A stretch of DNA of 36,557 nucleotides from Chitinophagales bacterium (GCA_025057415.1 JANWXI010000007.1:1-36557), one strand, 5' to 3'. Shown: positions 16,247 through 25,065, counted from the stretch's first letter. Numbers and translations are program-made. Notes: generated from the letters alone by a model not told the origin.

Positions 16247-18400
16247 ATGAGAGTTTGTACGCTTATTATGACAGGTACAATTATCTCGTTTATTAGGGCA
16301 CAAACGCCAATAAGTTTTACCCTGAGCGATGTGCCCGTGCCTCCCTCGCAACAACGCATTGCGATTGACACCCTGCCGCTTCCGCCGGTGAACTACGGCA
16401 ATCCTGGACCCAACCAGATTTACGACTTCAGCAATCTGACCCTATACCGCTACGATACCGTAGAGTATCGCAACCCTACTTCATCGCAGCTCTCCACATG
16501 CCCCCAAGCCGATGCTGCTACTACTCTTGATGGTATTAATTTTTTACTTACCAACACTACAACCAATAAACTGATTTTGGAGGGTTTTGAAGGGCAGGTG
16601 GTTCCAGGAAATACAATTGCAGCAGAGTATAGCACTAAACCCGATATTTATCAGTTACCGATGAATTACGGCACGAATTTCAGTGGAAGTTTTTACCTGC
16701 AAAAAACATTTTCCGGTTCACAGGTGGGGCAGCCGTCTGTGCATCAGGTTCGTTTTACTATTTCTGGCACTTACACCGATACGGTGGATGGCTGGGGCGC
16801 TGTGAAGACGCCACTGGGTACTTACAAGTGCCTGCGCAACAAGCGCATAGAGAATACTACTACACAAATTGAAGTAAAAGTGTTTTCATTTTCACCCTGG
16901 AGTACGGTATCTAACAATACTAACACCACCCTTCGATACACCTACCTTACTAAAGAAACCAAAGGCAGCGCGGTATCATTCGATTACGACTCGCTCGGTA
17001 ATCTGCGCACAGTTTCATGGAGTATGATACCGCCCAATGCTCCGGTTGCAAACTTTAACTGGGTTAATACCAGCGGCGGTTTGGTGAATTTCACCGATGC
17101 CAGCGATAATTATCCCACAGCATGGTCATGGAACTTTGGCGATGGTTCTCCGGTATCAACACAACAAAACCCATCGCATGTATATACATCAAACGGAAAC
17201 TACAATGTATGCCTTACGGCTACAAATGCCGGCGGCAGTCACACGACTTGTAAAATTATCAATGTAACCAACATAACGCCAGTTAACAACAAACCCATTG
17301 CTAATGATGACAACTATACGGATACTGCGGGGCAAACCAACATTTTTCATGTGGCCTTCAATGATGTTGACCCCGATGGCAACACACTTTGCGTAACGAG
17401 TGTATGGGGGGCAGGTGGCGCCTCCGTAATCAGTTGCAACAGCATACAACTCACAACGCCTCCCGGGTTGGGCGTTACGGTGGTTTTGCAATATGTTGTA
17501 TGCGATAACGGCTCCCCTGTTTTATGCGATACAGGTACGGTAACCATCACACTATTACCGTCTAATCTTGCACCGAATGCGGTAAATGATCAGTTCACCG
17601 TGCAGCAGGGAACAAGCGCCAATCTGAATCTGCTGAGTAACGATACGGATCCCAACGGCAACGCGCTTTGCCTTGATACCGTGTGGGGCTCGCCCTATGC
17701 CCAGCTTATTGGCGGCAACTGTACGCAAGTAAAATTTATGCATCAGAAGTGTTTTAATGGCTCAGAGACATTCTGGTACCGGGTGTGTGATAACGGAAAC
17801 CCTGCGCTTTGCGACACGGGACAAGTAACCGTTAATGTTACTCCTGACAGCGCTTACATTTCCGTAGCATCCTTCGGACCTCTGGGTAGCGCTAACATTA
17901 TCGGTAACTGTGACTCTGTTAAAATTACGCATTCATCATCCGGTTATACCCAATTATTATGGAAGGTTACCGACTTTGCAGCCGGCGGTAGCACGTCTGT
18001 TTACACAACACCCACCTTAATGCTGAATACCAGTAGCCCCATCAACCTACAAGTATGTCTCGTGGTAAGCAACACATGTAACAGCGATACGCTGTGTCAC
18101 ACTCTGCAGGAAACCTGTGTAGGAATGCCGGATCTCACCAATATTTCAGGAGTAGTGGTTTACCCGAATCCTGCTTTTACGCACGTTACGATTGACTGGC
18201 GGGCGGGGACATGGGATGAAACTCCCAAAAAGATTACAGTTTATAATTCGCTTGGCGCGAAGGTTTATACCATCCCCGCAGGTTTAGCGGATAAGCATAC
18301 AATTGAGGTTGTAAGCTGGCCGGCCGGTGTATATCATATAGCAGCGGAGATGAGTAGTAGTAGAATGCACATTGCCAGATTTTTCAAATTGGCGCAGTAG
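16247..18400 (+). CDS. Secreted PKD-domain protein with type IX secretion sorting tail
   Basis: A large extracellular protein of about 717 residues. A signal peptide (MRVCTLIMTGTIISFIRAQ, cut after Gln as often in Bacteroidota) supports the ATG at 16247, although an in-frame ATG exists at 16199. After a roughly 260-residue N-terminal region of unknown fold comes a PKD domain (ANFNWVNTSG, AWSWNFGDGSPVSTQQNPSH, YNVCLTATNAGG). Two tandem cadherin/Ig-like repeats follow, each opening with a PNAVND or PIANDD motif and containing DPDGN or DPNGN and CDTGTV or CDTGQV. The C-terminal 80 residues (VVYPNPAFTHVTIDW, ITVYNSLGAKVYTI, WPAGVYHIAAEM) are a Por/type IX type A sorting domain, so the protein should be exported by T9SS and attached or released at the surface. 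No enzyme domain is visible. Many cysteines lie in the repeats. Confidence 0.85.
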   Translation: MRVCTLIMTGTIISFIRAQTPISFTLSDVPVPPSQQRIAIDTLPLPPVNYGNPGPNQIYDFSNLTLYRYDTVEYRNPTSSQLSTCPQADAATTLDGINFLLTNTTTNKLILEGFEGQVVPGNTIAAEYSTKPDIYQLPMNYGTNFSGSFYLQKTFSGSQVGQPSVHQVRFTISGTYTDTVDGWGAVKTPLGTYKCLRNKRIENTTTQIEVKVFSFSPWSTVSNNTNTTLRYTYLTKETKGSAVSFDYDSLGNLRTVSWSMIPPNAPVANFNWVNTSGGLVNFTDASDNYPTAWSWNFGDGSPVSTQQNPSHVYTSNGNYNVCLTATNAGGSHTTCKIINVTNITPVNNKPIANDDNYTDTAGQTNIFHVAFNDVDPDGNTLCVTSVWGAGGASVISCNSIQLTTPPGLGVTVVLQYVVCDNGSPVLCDTGTVTITLLPSNLAPNAVNDQFTVQQGTSANLNLLSNDTDPNGNALCLDTVWGSPYAQLIGGNCTQVKFMHQKCFNGSETFWYRVCDNGNPALCDTGQVTVNVTPDSAYISVASFGPLGSANIIGNCDSVKITHSSSGYTQLLWKVTDFAAGGSTSVYTTPTLMLNTSSPINLQVCLVVSNTCNSDTLCHTLQETCVGMPDLTNISGVVVYPNPAFTHVTIDWRAGTWDETPKKITVYNSLGAKVYTIPAGLADKHTIEVVSWPAGVYHIAAEMSSSRMHIARFFKLAQ

Positions 18401-18401
18401 T

Positions 18402-19028
18402 ATGGTAAAGCCGTCCTGTGCGGATGATTACTTTTTAAACGGATGTGGGCGTTGCCCGAAAGGTGGCACTCCCGATTGTAAGGTAAATCTTTGGAAAAAA
18501 CCATTAGCTGCTCTGCGGAATTTGCTGCTACAGTGTGGTTTGCACGAAACCGTCAAGTGGGGACATCCCTGCTACACCCATGCGGGCAAAAACATAGCCC
18601 TGCTCGCTTCTTTTAATGACCATTGTACCTTAAGTTTTTTCAAAGGACATCTACTTCAAGATAAATTTGGGATGCTGCAAAAGCCCGGCAAAAATACCCG
18701 GTATGCCTCCGTGATAAATTTCAAAAATGAGCAGGACGTGGTTCTGAAATCAGCCCAAGTATGCTATTATATTCAGGAGGCAATAGCGCTGGAAATGAAA
18801 GGGGAAAAGACAGTAATAACGGGAGATGACCATCTGGCTATACCCAAAGAACTTATTGAAATATTGAATAGCAATCAGGAGGTGAAAGATGCTTTTTACC
18901 AACTTACACCCGGGCGCCGCAGAGGGTATATTCTGTATTTTTCAGCGCCTGTAAAAAGTGCAACTAAGGTAAAGCGGATACAAAAATGTATCCCAAAAAT
19001 ACTCAGCTTGAAGGGCTTATATGATTAG
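18402..19028 (+). CDS. YdeI/DUF1801-like protein with an N-terminal cysteine cluster
   Basis: A 208-residue soluble protein. The start at 18402 is one base after the stop of the preceding gene; the frame is open further back, but that would overlap it. Residues from about 25 to 130 (LRNLLLQCGLHETVKWGHPCYTH, NIALLASFNDHCTLSFFKGHLL) match the DUF1801/YdeI fold. The C-terminal part (IPKELIEILNSNQEVKDAFY, LTPGRRRGYILYFSAP) matches the OmdA/YdeI helical domain with its GRRRGY motif. The N-terminus has a cysteine group, CGRCPKGGTPDCKVNLW, that could bind metal. The family is widespread and its biochemical role is poorly defined. Close spacing suggests co-transcription with the T9SS cargo gene, but the functions have no obvious link. 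Confidence 0.8.
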   Translation: MVKPSCADDYFLNGCGRCPKGGTPDCKVNLWKKPLAALRNLLLQCGLHETVKWGHPCYTHAGKNIALLASFNDHCTLSFFKGHLLQDKFGMLQKPGKNTRYASVINFKNEQDVVLKSAQVCYYIQEAIALEMKGEKTVITGDDHLAIPKELIEILNSNQEVKDAFYQLTPGRRRGYILYFSAPVKSATKVKRIQKCIPKILSLKGLYD

Positions 19029-19353
19029 TATTACTGAAAAAAGTATTAGAGTAACAGTATATTTAAAAATTCATAATTGCTTAAATATCACTGTATTATA
19101 CGTTATACATTAAAGCTATTTTTCTCTAAAGCTCACAATGAAAACTTATTTTATTTAAATAGCATATTGTTTACTTAATAATTCATTGAAGATGGGTGTA
19201 ATAAGGCAGCTAAAATCTGTTTTTCTGTCATTCTTAATTACAGAAAAACATATGGTATCCGTGTATGGTAGGGTCACAGGCATAATGTAACTGTTCCCAA
19301 AATGAAACTTTTCGTAAATACCTGCGTAAATGCTTGTATAAAAAATGCAGGTT
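19029..19353. other. AT-rich intergenic region
   Basis: This stretch of 325 bases separates the YdeI-like gene from the lipoprotein gene. It is AT-rich, with short minus-strand open frames that show no motif. The one structured item is an 11-bp inverted repeat at 19218-19250. No clear promoter with correct spacing was found for the downstream lipoprotein. Confidence 0.55.
19218..19250. repeat. 11-bp perfect inverted repeat upstream of the lipoprotein gene
   Basis: TGTTTTTCTGT (19218-19228) and ACAGAAAAACA (19240-19250) are perfect reverse complements separated by 11 bases. It lies about 100 bases before the lipoprotein start. It could form a weak AT-rich hairpin or be a dimer-binding operator. 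No T-run follows on the plus strand, so it is not a clean terminator. Confidence 0.5.
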
Positions 19354-20565
19354 ATGAAAGCGAACGTTGCCACCCCAATCACAATCGCAGCCATAGTAGT
19401 GTTTATGAGCGCTTGTAACAAGGAGCATGAATTACTTAATAACAATGAATTCTTCCGTAAGGATGAAAGTGCCACCCAAGTAATTGATTATAACAGCATA
19501 AATACCGATATGGTATGGGAAGATCGCGTAAACGGCGTGGACTATACCGTAAAATCAAACCTGGTATTAAACGCGCGGCTCACTATAAAACCTGGTGTTA
19601 CGGTAATGTTTGAAGACGGGGCAGGCATTCAGGTAAATGAAGAAGGTGCAATAACTGCAATAGGTGAGGATGCGAACCGTATATTGTTTACCTCTAAAAG
19701 CGGCAAACGCGGCGCCTGGAAAGGCATTACTGTATTAAGCAACAGCCCGATGAATGTCTTTTCATTTTGCAAAATTGAGCATGGCGGCGGTAATAACAGT
19801 TTCGGGTCTGCTAACCTTATTATTGGTTCGGGCGATAACAGCGCTATGGCAGAGGTAAGTCACAGCGAAATTACTGCCAGCAAAACTGCAGGCATTCTAC
19901 TGTCCAAAGGTTCTAAATTGCATGGCTTTGTACACAACATCATCCACACCAATACTACTTTTCCGCTCACAATGAGTTTTTCTGATGTATTTGCCATTGA
20001 AAGCAGCAACAGATTTTCCAACAACGGAATGGAATTTATAGAACTCTCTGAAAACGGCCGTATGATAACCGAGCCGGTTGCCCTACCCAAATGCCAGGAG
20101 CCGTATTTAGTAAGTGGCGAAATCAACATCGGTAACGAATTGAAAATTGCCCCGGGTGTTAAAATATATATGAATACAAACTCCGGTATTACGATTGACG
20201 GGAAAAGAGGAAACGGCTCCTTTTACGCAGTGGGTCAGCCCAACCAACCCATTCAGATAGCTGCCATCTACAATAGCGCTGGTGTGTGGGGCGCTATTAA
20301 GTTCAAGTCATCTTACTCAGATAACAACCGCATTGAATACTGCCATATCAGCGGTGGCGGCCTCACTACTTACGGCAACGAAGGCATGATAAGTGTAATA
20401 AACCCCGAAGGCGGTATGAGCAACATCACGGTACGCAACAGCACCATTATGAACAGCGCTGCTATCGGCATTTACATTCAAAGCGCCAATTCGGAGTACA
20501 ATAGCGATATTACCACTGCCAATCAGTTTATTAACTGCGCCAAAGGAAATATCCACATTGAATAA
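19354..20565 (+). CDS. Lipoprotein with a right-handed parallel beta-helix repeat region
   Basis: About 403 residues. The N-terminus MKANVATPITIAAIVVFMSAC is a lipoprotein signal with the lipid-modified Cys at position 21; the ATG at 19345 is a possible alternative start. The mature protein opens with an Asn, Glu and Lys-rich linker, then shows repeated short beta-rich turns typical of right-handed beta-helix proteins (LTIKPGVTVMFEDGAGIQV, GAWKGITVLSNSP, CKIEHGGGNN, SHSEITASKTAGILLSKG, ISGGGLTTYGNEGMISV, NSTIMNSAAIGIYIQ). It contains no obvious catalytic motif, so it could be an adhesin-like or polysaccharide-binding surface protein. It stands alone: a strong terminator follows 20 bases after the stop. 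Confidence 0.75.
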   Translation: MKANVATPITIAAIVVFMSACNKEHELLNNNEFFRKDESATQVIDYNSINTDMVWEDRVNGVDYTVKSNLVLNARLTIKPGVTVMFEDGAGIQVNEEGAITAIGEDANRILFTSKSGKRGAWKGITVLSNSPMNVFSFCKIEHGGGNNSFGSANLIIGSGDNSAMAEVSHSEITASKTAGILLSKGSKLHGFVHNIIHTNTTFPLTMSFSDVFAIESSNRFSNNGMEFIELSENGRMITEPVALPKCQEPYLVSGEINIGNELKIAPGVKIYMNTNSGITIDGKRGNGSFYAVGQPNQPIQIAAIYNSAGVWGAIKFKSSYSDNNRIEYCHISGGGLTTYGNEGMISVINPEGGMSNITVRNSTIMNSAAIGIYIQSANSEYNSDITTANQFINCAKGNIHIE

Positions 20566-20585
20566 AAGCGTATTAAATTATTTGT

Positions 20586-20619
20586 GAAAACACCCTGCAT
20601 AACAGGGTGTTTTCTTTTT
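20586..20619 (+). terminator. Intrinsic terminator after the lipoprotein gene
   Basis: GAAAACACCCTG-cataa-CAGGGTGTTTTC is a perfect 12-bp stem (20586-20597 with 20603-20614), followed by five T residues. The A-rich 5' side could make it partly bidirectional. Confidence 0.92.
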
Positions 20620-20682
20620 ACAGTAATGGTTTAAAGTGTAATGAACTTGCAGCTTTGCCTATTTGCGTATTTTCACCCTTAA

Positions 20683-21210
20683 ATGAGAGTTTATCTGATT
20701 GGTTTTATGGGGGCAGGTAAAACCACCCTCGGTCAGGAACTGGCGCGTAAATTAAATGTTTCGTTTTGCGATACGGACTTGCTTGTATGCCGTGACACGG
20801 GTTATGAAAGTATCAGCGATTTAATTGCAAGCCGGGGCATGGATTTTTTTCGGTTGGCCGAACGCGATGCGCTGCGCAAAACCGGTCGGGATTGCGGTGT
20901 AGTTGCTACCGGGGGCGGCACACCCTGTTACTTTGACAACCTCGAATGGATGCTGCAAAGTGGTGTGGTGGTATATGTGTGTATGGATGTTGATGCGTTA
21001 TTTCTGCGCCTGAGCAATACCAACTTAGCTACCCGCCCACTCCTGGCAGGGAAAAATGAAAACGAATTAAGAATGTATATATATGACACACTCGCTGCGC
21101 GTGAACAATACTACCTGCGGGCACACATTACTTACGAACCCCTCCGCGAAACTTTGGATCACTTAATTTACAAAATAAATCACTTTCATTTGTCGCACAT
21201 TCCTTCCTGA
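20683..21210 (+). CDS. aroK: Shikimate kinase
   Basis: A 175-residue P-loop kinase that phosphorylates shikimate in the pathway to chorismate and aromatic amino acids. The Walker A loop GFMGAGKTT sits at residues 7-15, the substrate-binding DTD motif follows (CDTDLLVCRDTGYESISDLI), and then FRLAERDAL and the GGGT loop (VVATGGGTPCY). TRPLL in the lid region is also present. Length and motif order are those of a complete enzyme. A thioesterase gene follows after 33 bases and is probably co-transcribed. There are no other aro genes in the window. Confidence 0.94.
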   Translation: MRVYLIGFMGAGKTTLGQELARKLNVSFCDTDLLVCRDTGYESISDLIASRGMDFFRLAERDALRKTGRDCGVVATGGGTPCYFDNLEWMLQSGVVVYVCMDVDALFLRLSNTNLATRPLLAGKNENELRMYIYDTLAAREQYYLRAHITYEPLRETLDHLIYKINHFHLSHIPS

Positions 21211-21243
21211 CAACGCTTAACCATCCATTAAACATCAAATACC

Positions 21244-21663
21244 ATGTATGTGTATGAACACACCCTGCGTGTACGCTATGGTGATACTGACCAAATGGGA
21301 TACGTTTATTATGGTAAATACGCATATTACTACGAACAAGCCAGAGCCGAGAGCATCCGGGCCCTCGGCATCACCTATAAACAACTGGAGCAAAGCGGCA
21401 CCATGATGCCCATTACCCGTATGAATATCCGGTATATTTATCCTGCCCAGTATGATGATTTGTTGACGATACGGGTTACAATCCCCGAGTTGCCGGGCCG
21501 CCTTATTACGTTTCGTTACGAGATATATAATGAAAACAAGCGCCTGATTAACGAAGGCGAGAACCAATTGATATTCTTGGATGCTGCTACCCGAAAACCC
21601 AAGCGCGCGCCGGATGAATTAATAAAAAAGTTATTGCCGTATTTTGCAGGTGATGTTCCATAA
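21244..21663 (+). CDS. YbgC-type acyl-CoA thioesterase (hot-dog fold)
   Basis: A 139-residue hot-dog fold protein. The signature RVRYGDTDQMGYVYYGKYAYYYEQAR matches the 4-hydroxybenzoyl-CoA thioesterase/YbgC family, including the catalytic Asp of DTDQMG. The central helix has ESIRALGITYKQLE, and the last strands include RFRYEIYNENK-like pairing (ITFRYEIYNENKRLINEG). The physiological acyl-CoA substrate cannot be read from the sequence. It follows the shikimate kinase gene by 33 bases and is convergent with the next gene, with 79 bases between the stops. Confidence 0.88.
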   Translation: MYVYEHTLRVRYGDTDQMGYVYYGKYAYYYEQARAESIRALGITYKQLEQSGTMMPITRMNIRYIYPAQYDDLLTIRVTIPELPGRLITFRYEIYNENKRLINEGENQLIFLDAATRKPKRAPDELIKKLLPYFAGDVP

Positions 21664-21742
21664 AAGCACTTGTAACCATAATAGCAATCTAATAACTATG
21701 ACAGGTGGCAAAGTGCGCTTTTTCAAAAGATCAAGTTTTGAT

Positions 21743-22948
21743 TTACTGATGAACCTCTTTAAACGGATTGCGATACAAATATGCGGGCGGTTTCAGGCGA
21801 GAAGAAAGAGGTTTTATGATACAATAATTTATCAACGGATGGCGGTGTTTCAGGTAGCCGTGCATGGGAACAGGTGTTGCGCCTATCGTGCTTTTTATTT
21901 CAGGCGCCGTACGCCCGAAATGTAAACGTTTCACCCCCAGCGAAATGCCGAGGTTAACCATATCGTACATCATGCGTTGATAAAGATGTAAAGCACGGGC
22001 TAAATTATGTTGCATACCGGTATAGTGAATTTCTAATCTGCCTGCTGTATGTATAGCGGTAATAAAACCGATGAGGTCTTGGTGTAAGTAATACGTGTAA
22101 ACTTTGTATCGGTTACCAAGTATTTTTTTGTGTTCAAGAAAAAAATTAGGGGATACGCGCGCCAATGAAAAACGGCTTTTGTCCATAACTTGTGTATATA
22201 GCGCATAAAGCTGGTGTTGTAAATCGCGTATCATAAGCTCATCAGCATCACGCATCATTACACCTGCTTCACGACAAATTGTATAAACCCGCTTTGCTCT
22301 AACGCGGTATTTAGAGCTTAACGATGCGAGGTAATCATCAAAGCTTTTCCATTCTGCATGCATATCCATAGTCATATCGCTTTCGATGTGGATGAGGTGG
22401 TATTGCTGCAGAAGAGTAAGGTCATCGAATTTATTACTCTCACTGTAAATATCACCCAATAAAACAGCATCTGCTGACTTTTGATACATGATTTCGTTTA
22501 TAGCCCTGTTCAGGATTTGGGTGCGCTTTACGACATCGGGTGAGTTGGCAAAGTAACATCCATCTTCTCCGGTCATAAACACATTGCCGCACACAAGCAA
22601 TCTTGCACGCAGTTGACGTAACACTCCGGCCGTAACGGCACTACTGAGAGTAGAAAAATTACGGGGTATATACGGGGTGAGTTGTTTACCCGAAAAGTTA
22701 ACAATTTGAAAGTAAATGCATCCTACTAACTCATCGCGTTCATAGACAGTTACGTACCGGAATTTCATGGCATGAGCGTGCAGTTTTTCTAACATATTGA
22801 GGTAGGCATGCTGCATCAGAGTATGCTCACGGGGTATCAAACTTTTCCAAACTCCTTCATCAATTTGTGAAATGGAGTTGTAAACTTTTACGCTTAAATC
22901 AATGCTTCTTGAATGGCATAAAGAGGGACACGCAAGAGAAATGGACAT
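21743..22948 (-). CDS. GNAT/FemAB-like acyltransferase
   Basis: A 401-residue protein on the minus strand. The second half (SFDDYLASLSSKYRVRAKR, then HHLIGF-like region YYLHQDLIGFITAIHTAGRLEIHYTGM, ALHLYQRMMYDMVNLGISLGVKRLHFGRTAPEIKSTIGATPVPM) resembles the BioF2-like/FemAB-type GNAT-fold acyltransferases of the peptidogalycan-biosynthesis type. The N-terminal half (WKSLIPREHTLMQHAYLNMLEKL, YVTVYERDELVGCIYFQIVN) fits a first GNAT-like domain. There is no signal peptide or membrane segment. The acceptor molecule is unknown; amino-acyl or acyl transfer in envelope or lipid metabolism is an inference from the family. It stands alone, convergent with the thioesterase gene. Confidence 0.7.
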   Translation of the reverse strand: MSISLACPSLCHSRSIDLSVKVYNSISQIDEGVWKSLIPREHTLMQHAYLNMLEKLHAHAMKFRYVTVYERDELVGCIYFQIVNFSGKQLTPYIPRNFSTLSSAVTAGVLRQLRARLLVCGNVFMTGEDGCYFANSPDVVKRTQILNRAINEIMYQKSADAVLLGDIYSESNKFDDLTLLQQYHLIHIESDMTMDMHAEWKSFDDYLASLSSKYRVRAKRVYTICREAGVMMRDADELMIRDLQHQLYALYTQVMDKSRFSLARVSPNFFLEHKKILGNRYKVYTYYLHQDLIGFITAIHTAGRLEIHYTGMQHNLARALHLYQRMMYDMVNLGISLGVKRLHFGRTAPEIKSTIGATPVPMHGYLKHRHPLINYCIIKPLSSRLKPPAYLYRNPFKEVHQ

Positions 22949-23358
22949 AAAGGTTTATTCTGCCGTTAAATCTATGAAAGTTTCAATAGCAATAGTGATA
23001 TGAACTTTTCCGAAATGTAACAGCCAAAACGTATAGATTGTTTAAGTAGGTGATTACATTTATTTATGTGAATCTGTTGATTATTGCCTCGTGAAGAGAG
23101 AAAATCTTTTAATACAAAGTGTTTAGAAGAGCTTGTATATCAGGTAGTACAGGATGTCATATCATTATTGATAAATCAGGTTAGATGCATTACCACATAA
23201 ATCGGGAATATATTTCTTTATACGTACCATGTTTATGAGTGAATAAATTTTACTACTGTCATGTTATCTAAAACTGACGCACACATAACCCACGTGATTA
23301 TATAGTGGTGCAAATATTCAAAAAGTATAAATTCGCTAACCTGTTAAACCCTAACCCT
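22949..23358. other. Intergenic region between divergent genes
   Basis: This gap of about 410 bases is AT-rich and separates two divergently read genes, so it should hold both promoters. The best candidate for the rightward gene is TAAATTCG at 23328-23335, but its upstream partner at the usual spacing is only AGTG. No hairpin, repeat or open frame with a recognisable motif was seen. Confidence 0.5.
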
Positions 23359-24657
23359 ATGACGAAACAGCGACACTACTACTACATTTCCGGTAAAAGT
23401 GAAAACGGACAGCTTGAATACACCAAGCGTATAATTTACTGTGACGATCGTTTTGAGGACGACTTAGTAATGCTTGCCTTCCCTATATCCCTCATGAAAG
23501 ACATCAGCAGCATTTTGAAAAATTTTAAGTTGCGCGATGATGCAGAATTTTTTTACAGCGAGTGTCGCGAAATTGTAAGCGTACCTGAAAAACATGTTAA
23601 CGAAAAAGGAGAGGGGAAGCTCACCTTTCAGAGCTATTTTCACCGTTTTCCTGACTCTGTATCGCATTTTTTTGATGATGCCATTGTAGTAGTGGTGCTG
23701 CATCCACACGGACGTTTCAACGATGAGGGACTGCAGGACTACAACATGATTGGTTACATACATGCTAATATCATCTCGTTTAAAAATGCCGATGATGAAG
23801 TACTGCAAGGTTACTATTACAACGTGCTGCGCATGAGCGAAGCCACTGTAAACGGAGAAGCCATATACCGCAGAAAACGCATTTTTACGACTGTTTTCAG
23901 CGTTTTGCTGGATATAGTTATTATCAATGACGTACACTTTGTATATGCAAACATGGGCCGCGAAAACCAGAGTATTCTGGATGCTTTGAAGATGAACAGT
24001 AAGCGCACCGGTAAATTATATGAAACGTTTCCGATGCGTAATAACACACACGTAAATTTGCTTCTCGGCCGCAAGAAACACGCCGCCGCACTTACTGACA
24101 TTTCACACAATGAAGAATTACTGCGTGCATACTATGCCATGATACACGAAACCCGGCAAAACTATGTTTACTATCAGCTTCATAATGAGCGATTGTTTTT
24201 TAATATGGTAAACCGGATACTCGGCTCATCGCCTAATTCGCGGTTTTATGCGCTGCTTGACAATGCGGGAAAAATTGATGCAGCCGGCTTCTTTGTGTGT
24301 TGGGCTGACTATATGTATCTTAAACTGCAAAATCCGAAAGGGCTGTTTAAGGTAATTGACCAATTAAAAATTACCGATAAACTTTTGTACGCCACTCTGT
24401 TTACCGGCAAGCCCGAGCATGTTAAAAAACTGATACAAGGGGCAGCTTATTTATACCGTAAGGAACACGGCATACAGCTCACAGTATTGAATGCACACGA
24501 TGGAGACCCCTACAGCGAGCTGAAAAAGAGCGTGATTTACGATCCTTTCGTGTATTTTACCATTTATGACCGCGCTGAAATGTACGAAAAAATGAAAAAC
24601 AGAAGCAAAGATGAAAAGGGAAATGTGCGCATATTTATTGAAACACCGATGTTGTAG
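23359..24657 (+). CDS. Uncharacterised protein with two GNAT-like halves
   Basis: A 432-residue soluble protein I do not recognise as a named family. The frame opens at a GTG (23305), but the ATG at 23359 gives a cleaner start (MTKQRHYYYISGKSENG). The region from about residue 115 to 210 (DYNMIGYIHANIISFKNAD, YRRKRIFTTVFSVLLDIVIIN, VHFVYANMGRENQSILDALK) looks like a GNAT acyltransferase core, with a strand, a helix and an Asn-rich turn. The last third (RFYALLDNAGKIDAAGFFVCWADYMYLKL, ATLFTGKPEHVKKLIQGAAYLYRKEHGIQLTVLNAHDGDPY) has the same strand-helix pattern, so a tandem GNAT arrangement is likely. There is no signal peptide and no membrane segment. Nearby is another acyltransferase-like gene on the opposite strand, but nothing ties the two together. 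Confidence 0.55.
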   Translation: MTKQRHYYYISGKSENGQLEYTKRIIYCDDRFEDDLVMLAFPISLMKDISSILKNFKLRDDAEFFYSECREIVSVPEKHVNEKGEGKLTFQSYFHRFPDSVSHFFDDAIVVVVLHPHGRFNDEGLQDYNMIGYIHANIISFKNADDEVLQGYYYNVLRMSEATVNGEAIYRRKRIFTTVFSVLLDIVIINDVHFVYANMGRENQSILDALKMNSKRTGKLYETFPMRNNTHVNLLLGRKKHAAALTDISHNEELLRAYYAMIHETRQNYVYYQLHNERLFFNMVNRILGSSPNSRFYALLDNAGKIDAAGFFVCWADYMYLKLQNPKGLFKVIDQLKITDKLLYATLFTGKPEHVKKLIQGAAYLYRKEHGIQLTVLNAHDGDPYSELKKSVIYDPFVYFTIYDRAEMYEKMKNRSKDEKGNVRIFIETPML

Positions 24658-24661
24658 GGGG

Positions 24662-24693
24662 CTTGACAAGGCGCTATCGGTGTAGTATATTGG
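24662..24693 (+). promoter_or_regulatory. Promoter of the FeoA-domain gene
   Basis: CTTG (24662-24665), 20 bases, TATATTGG (24686-24693). Read in E. coli terms it is TTGACA-N17-TATATT. It lies just after the preceding stop and 18 bases before the ATG. The same spacing recurs at four other genes here. Confidence 0.6.
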
Positions 24694-24711
24694 GGCAAAA
24701 CCCACTACAAT

Positions 24712-24957
24712 ATGAGGCCGCTCAGTCAACTAAAACCCGGAGAAAAAGCGTTAATCATTGATGTAAGTAACCGCCTGGTAGCGCGCAAATTATCGCGCGA
24801 AGGTCTTTCACCTGGCGACATTGTAACGGTTAAAGAGAACGACCCACAATCTCAAACATTACTTATTGATGTCAATAACAGTACGTATCGTCTTTTTACT
24901 CCTATTGCCGATACAATATTTATCCACAAAATAAATATCCCGCTCTGCTTTAATTAA
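24712..24957 (+). CDS. FeoA-domain protein
   Basis: An 81-residue single-domain protein: MRPLSQLKPGEKALIIDV opens the SH3-like FeoA fold, continued by the conserved L-x-REGLSPGD (here KLSREGLSPGDIVTV) and the closing strand of a small beta barrel. FeoA proteins assist the FeoB ferrous iron transporter or act as stand-alone domains of metal-dependent regulators. No feoB lies nearby, so the partner is unknown and naming it feoA would go beyond the evidence. It has its own promoter, 18 bases upstream, and is followed by 108 bases before lysA. Confidence 0.75.
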   Translation: MRPLSQLKPGEKALIIDVSNRLVARKLSREGLSPGDIVTVKENDPQSQTLLIDVNNSTYRLFTPIADTIFIHKINIPLCFN

Positions 24958-24994
24958 AAAATTTTCCCCCTGCAGTCAAGAAATGCTGCCTGGT

Positions 24995-25014
24995 AGGTAT
25001 GTGCGGGCATACCT
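24995..25014. repeat. Short inverted repeat before the lysA promoter
   Basis: AGGTATG (24995-25001) and CATACCT (25008-25014) enclose TGCGGG and overlap the -33 side of the lysA promoter candidate. It could be a weak hairpin ending the FeoA transcript or an operator. No T-run is present. Confidence 0.35.
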
Positions 25015-25043
25015 GCGTTAACCCGACAACAATTTTATATTCG
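25012..25043 (+). promoter_or_regulatory. Candidate lysA promoter
   Basis: CCTG (25012-25015), 20 bases, TATATTCG (25036-25043). The -7 box differs from TAnnTTTG at one base and the upstream box is weak. It lies 22 bases before the lysA ATG. Confidence 0.4.
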
Positions 25044-25065
25044 CGGGCTTTAACGCTAACCCGGC

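Noticed and set aside
21644-21925. Plus-strand open frame overlapping the acyltransferase gene
   Set aside because: It is antisense to the C-terminal end of the gene at 21743-22948, has low complexity of basic residues, and shows no motif.
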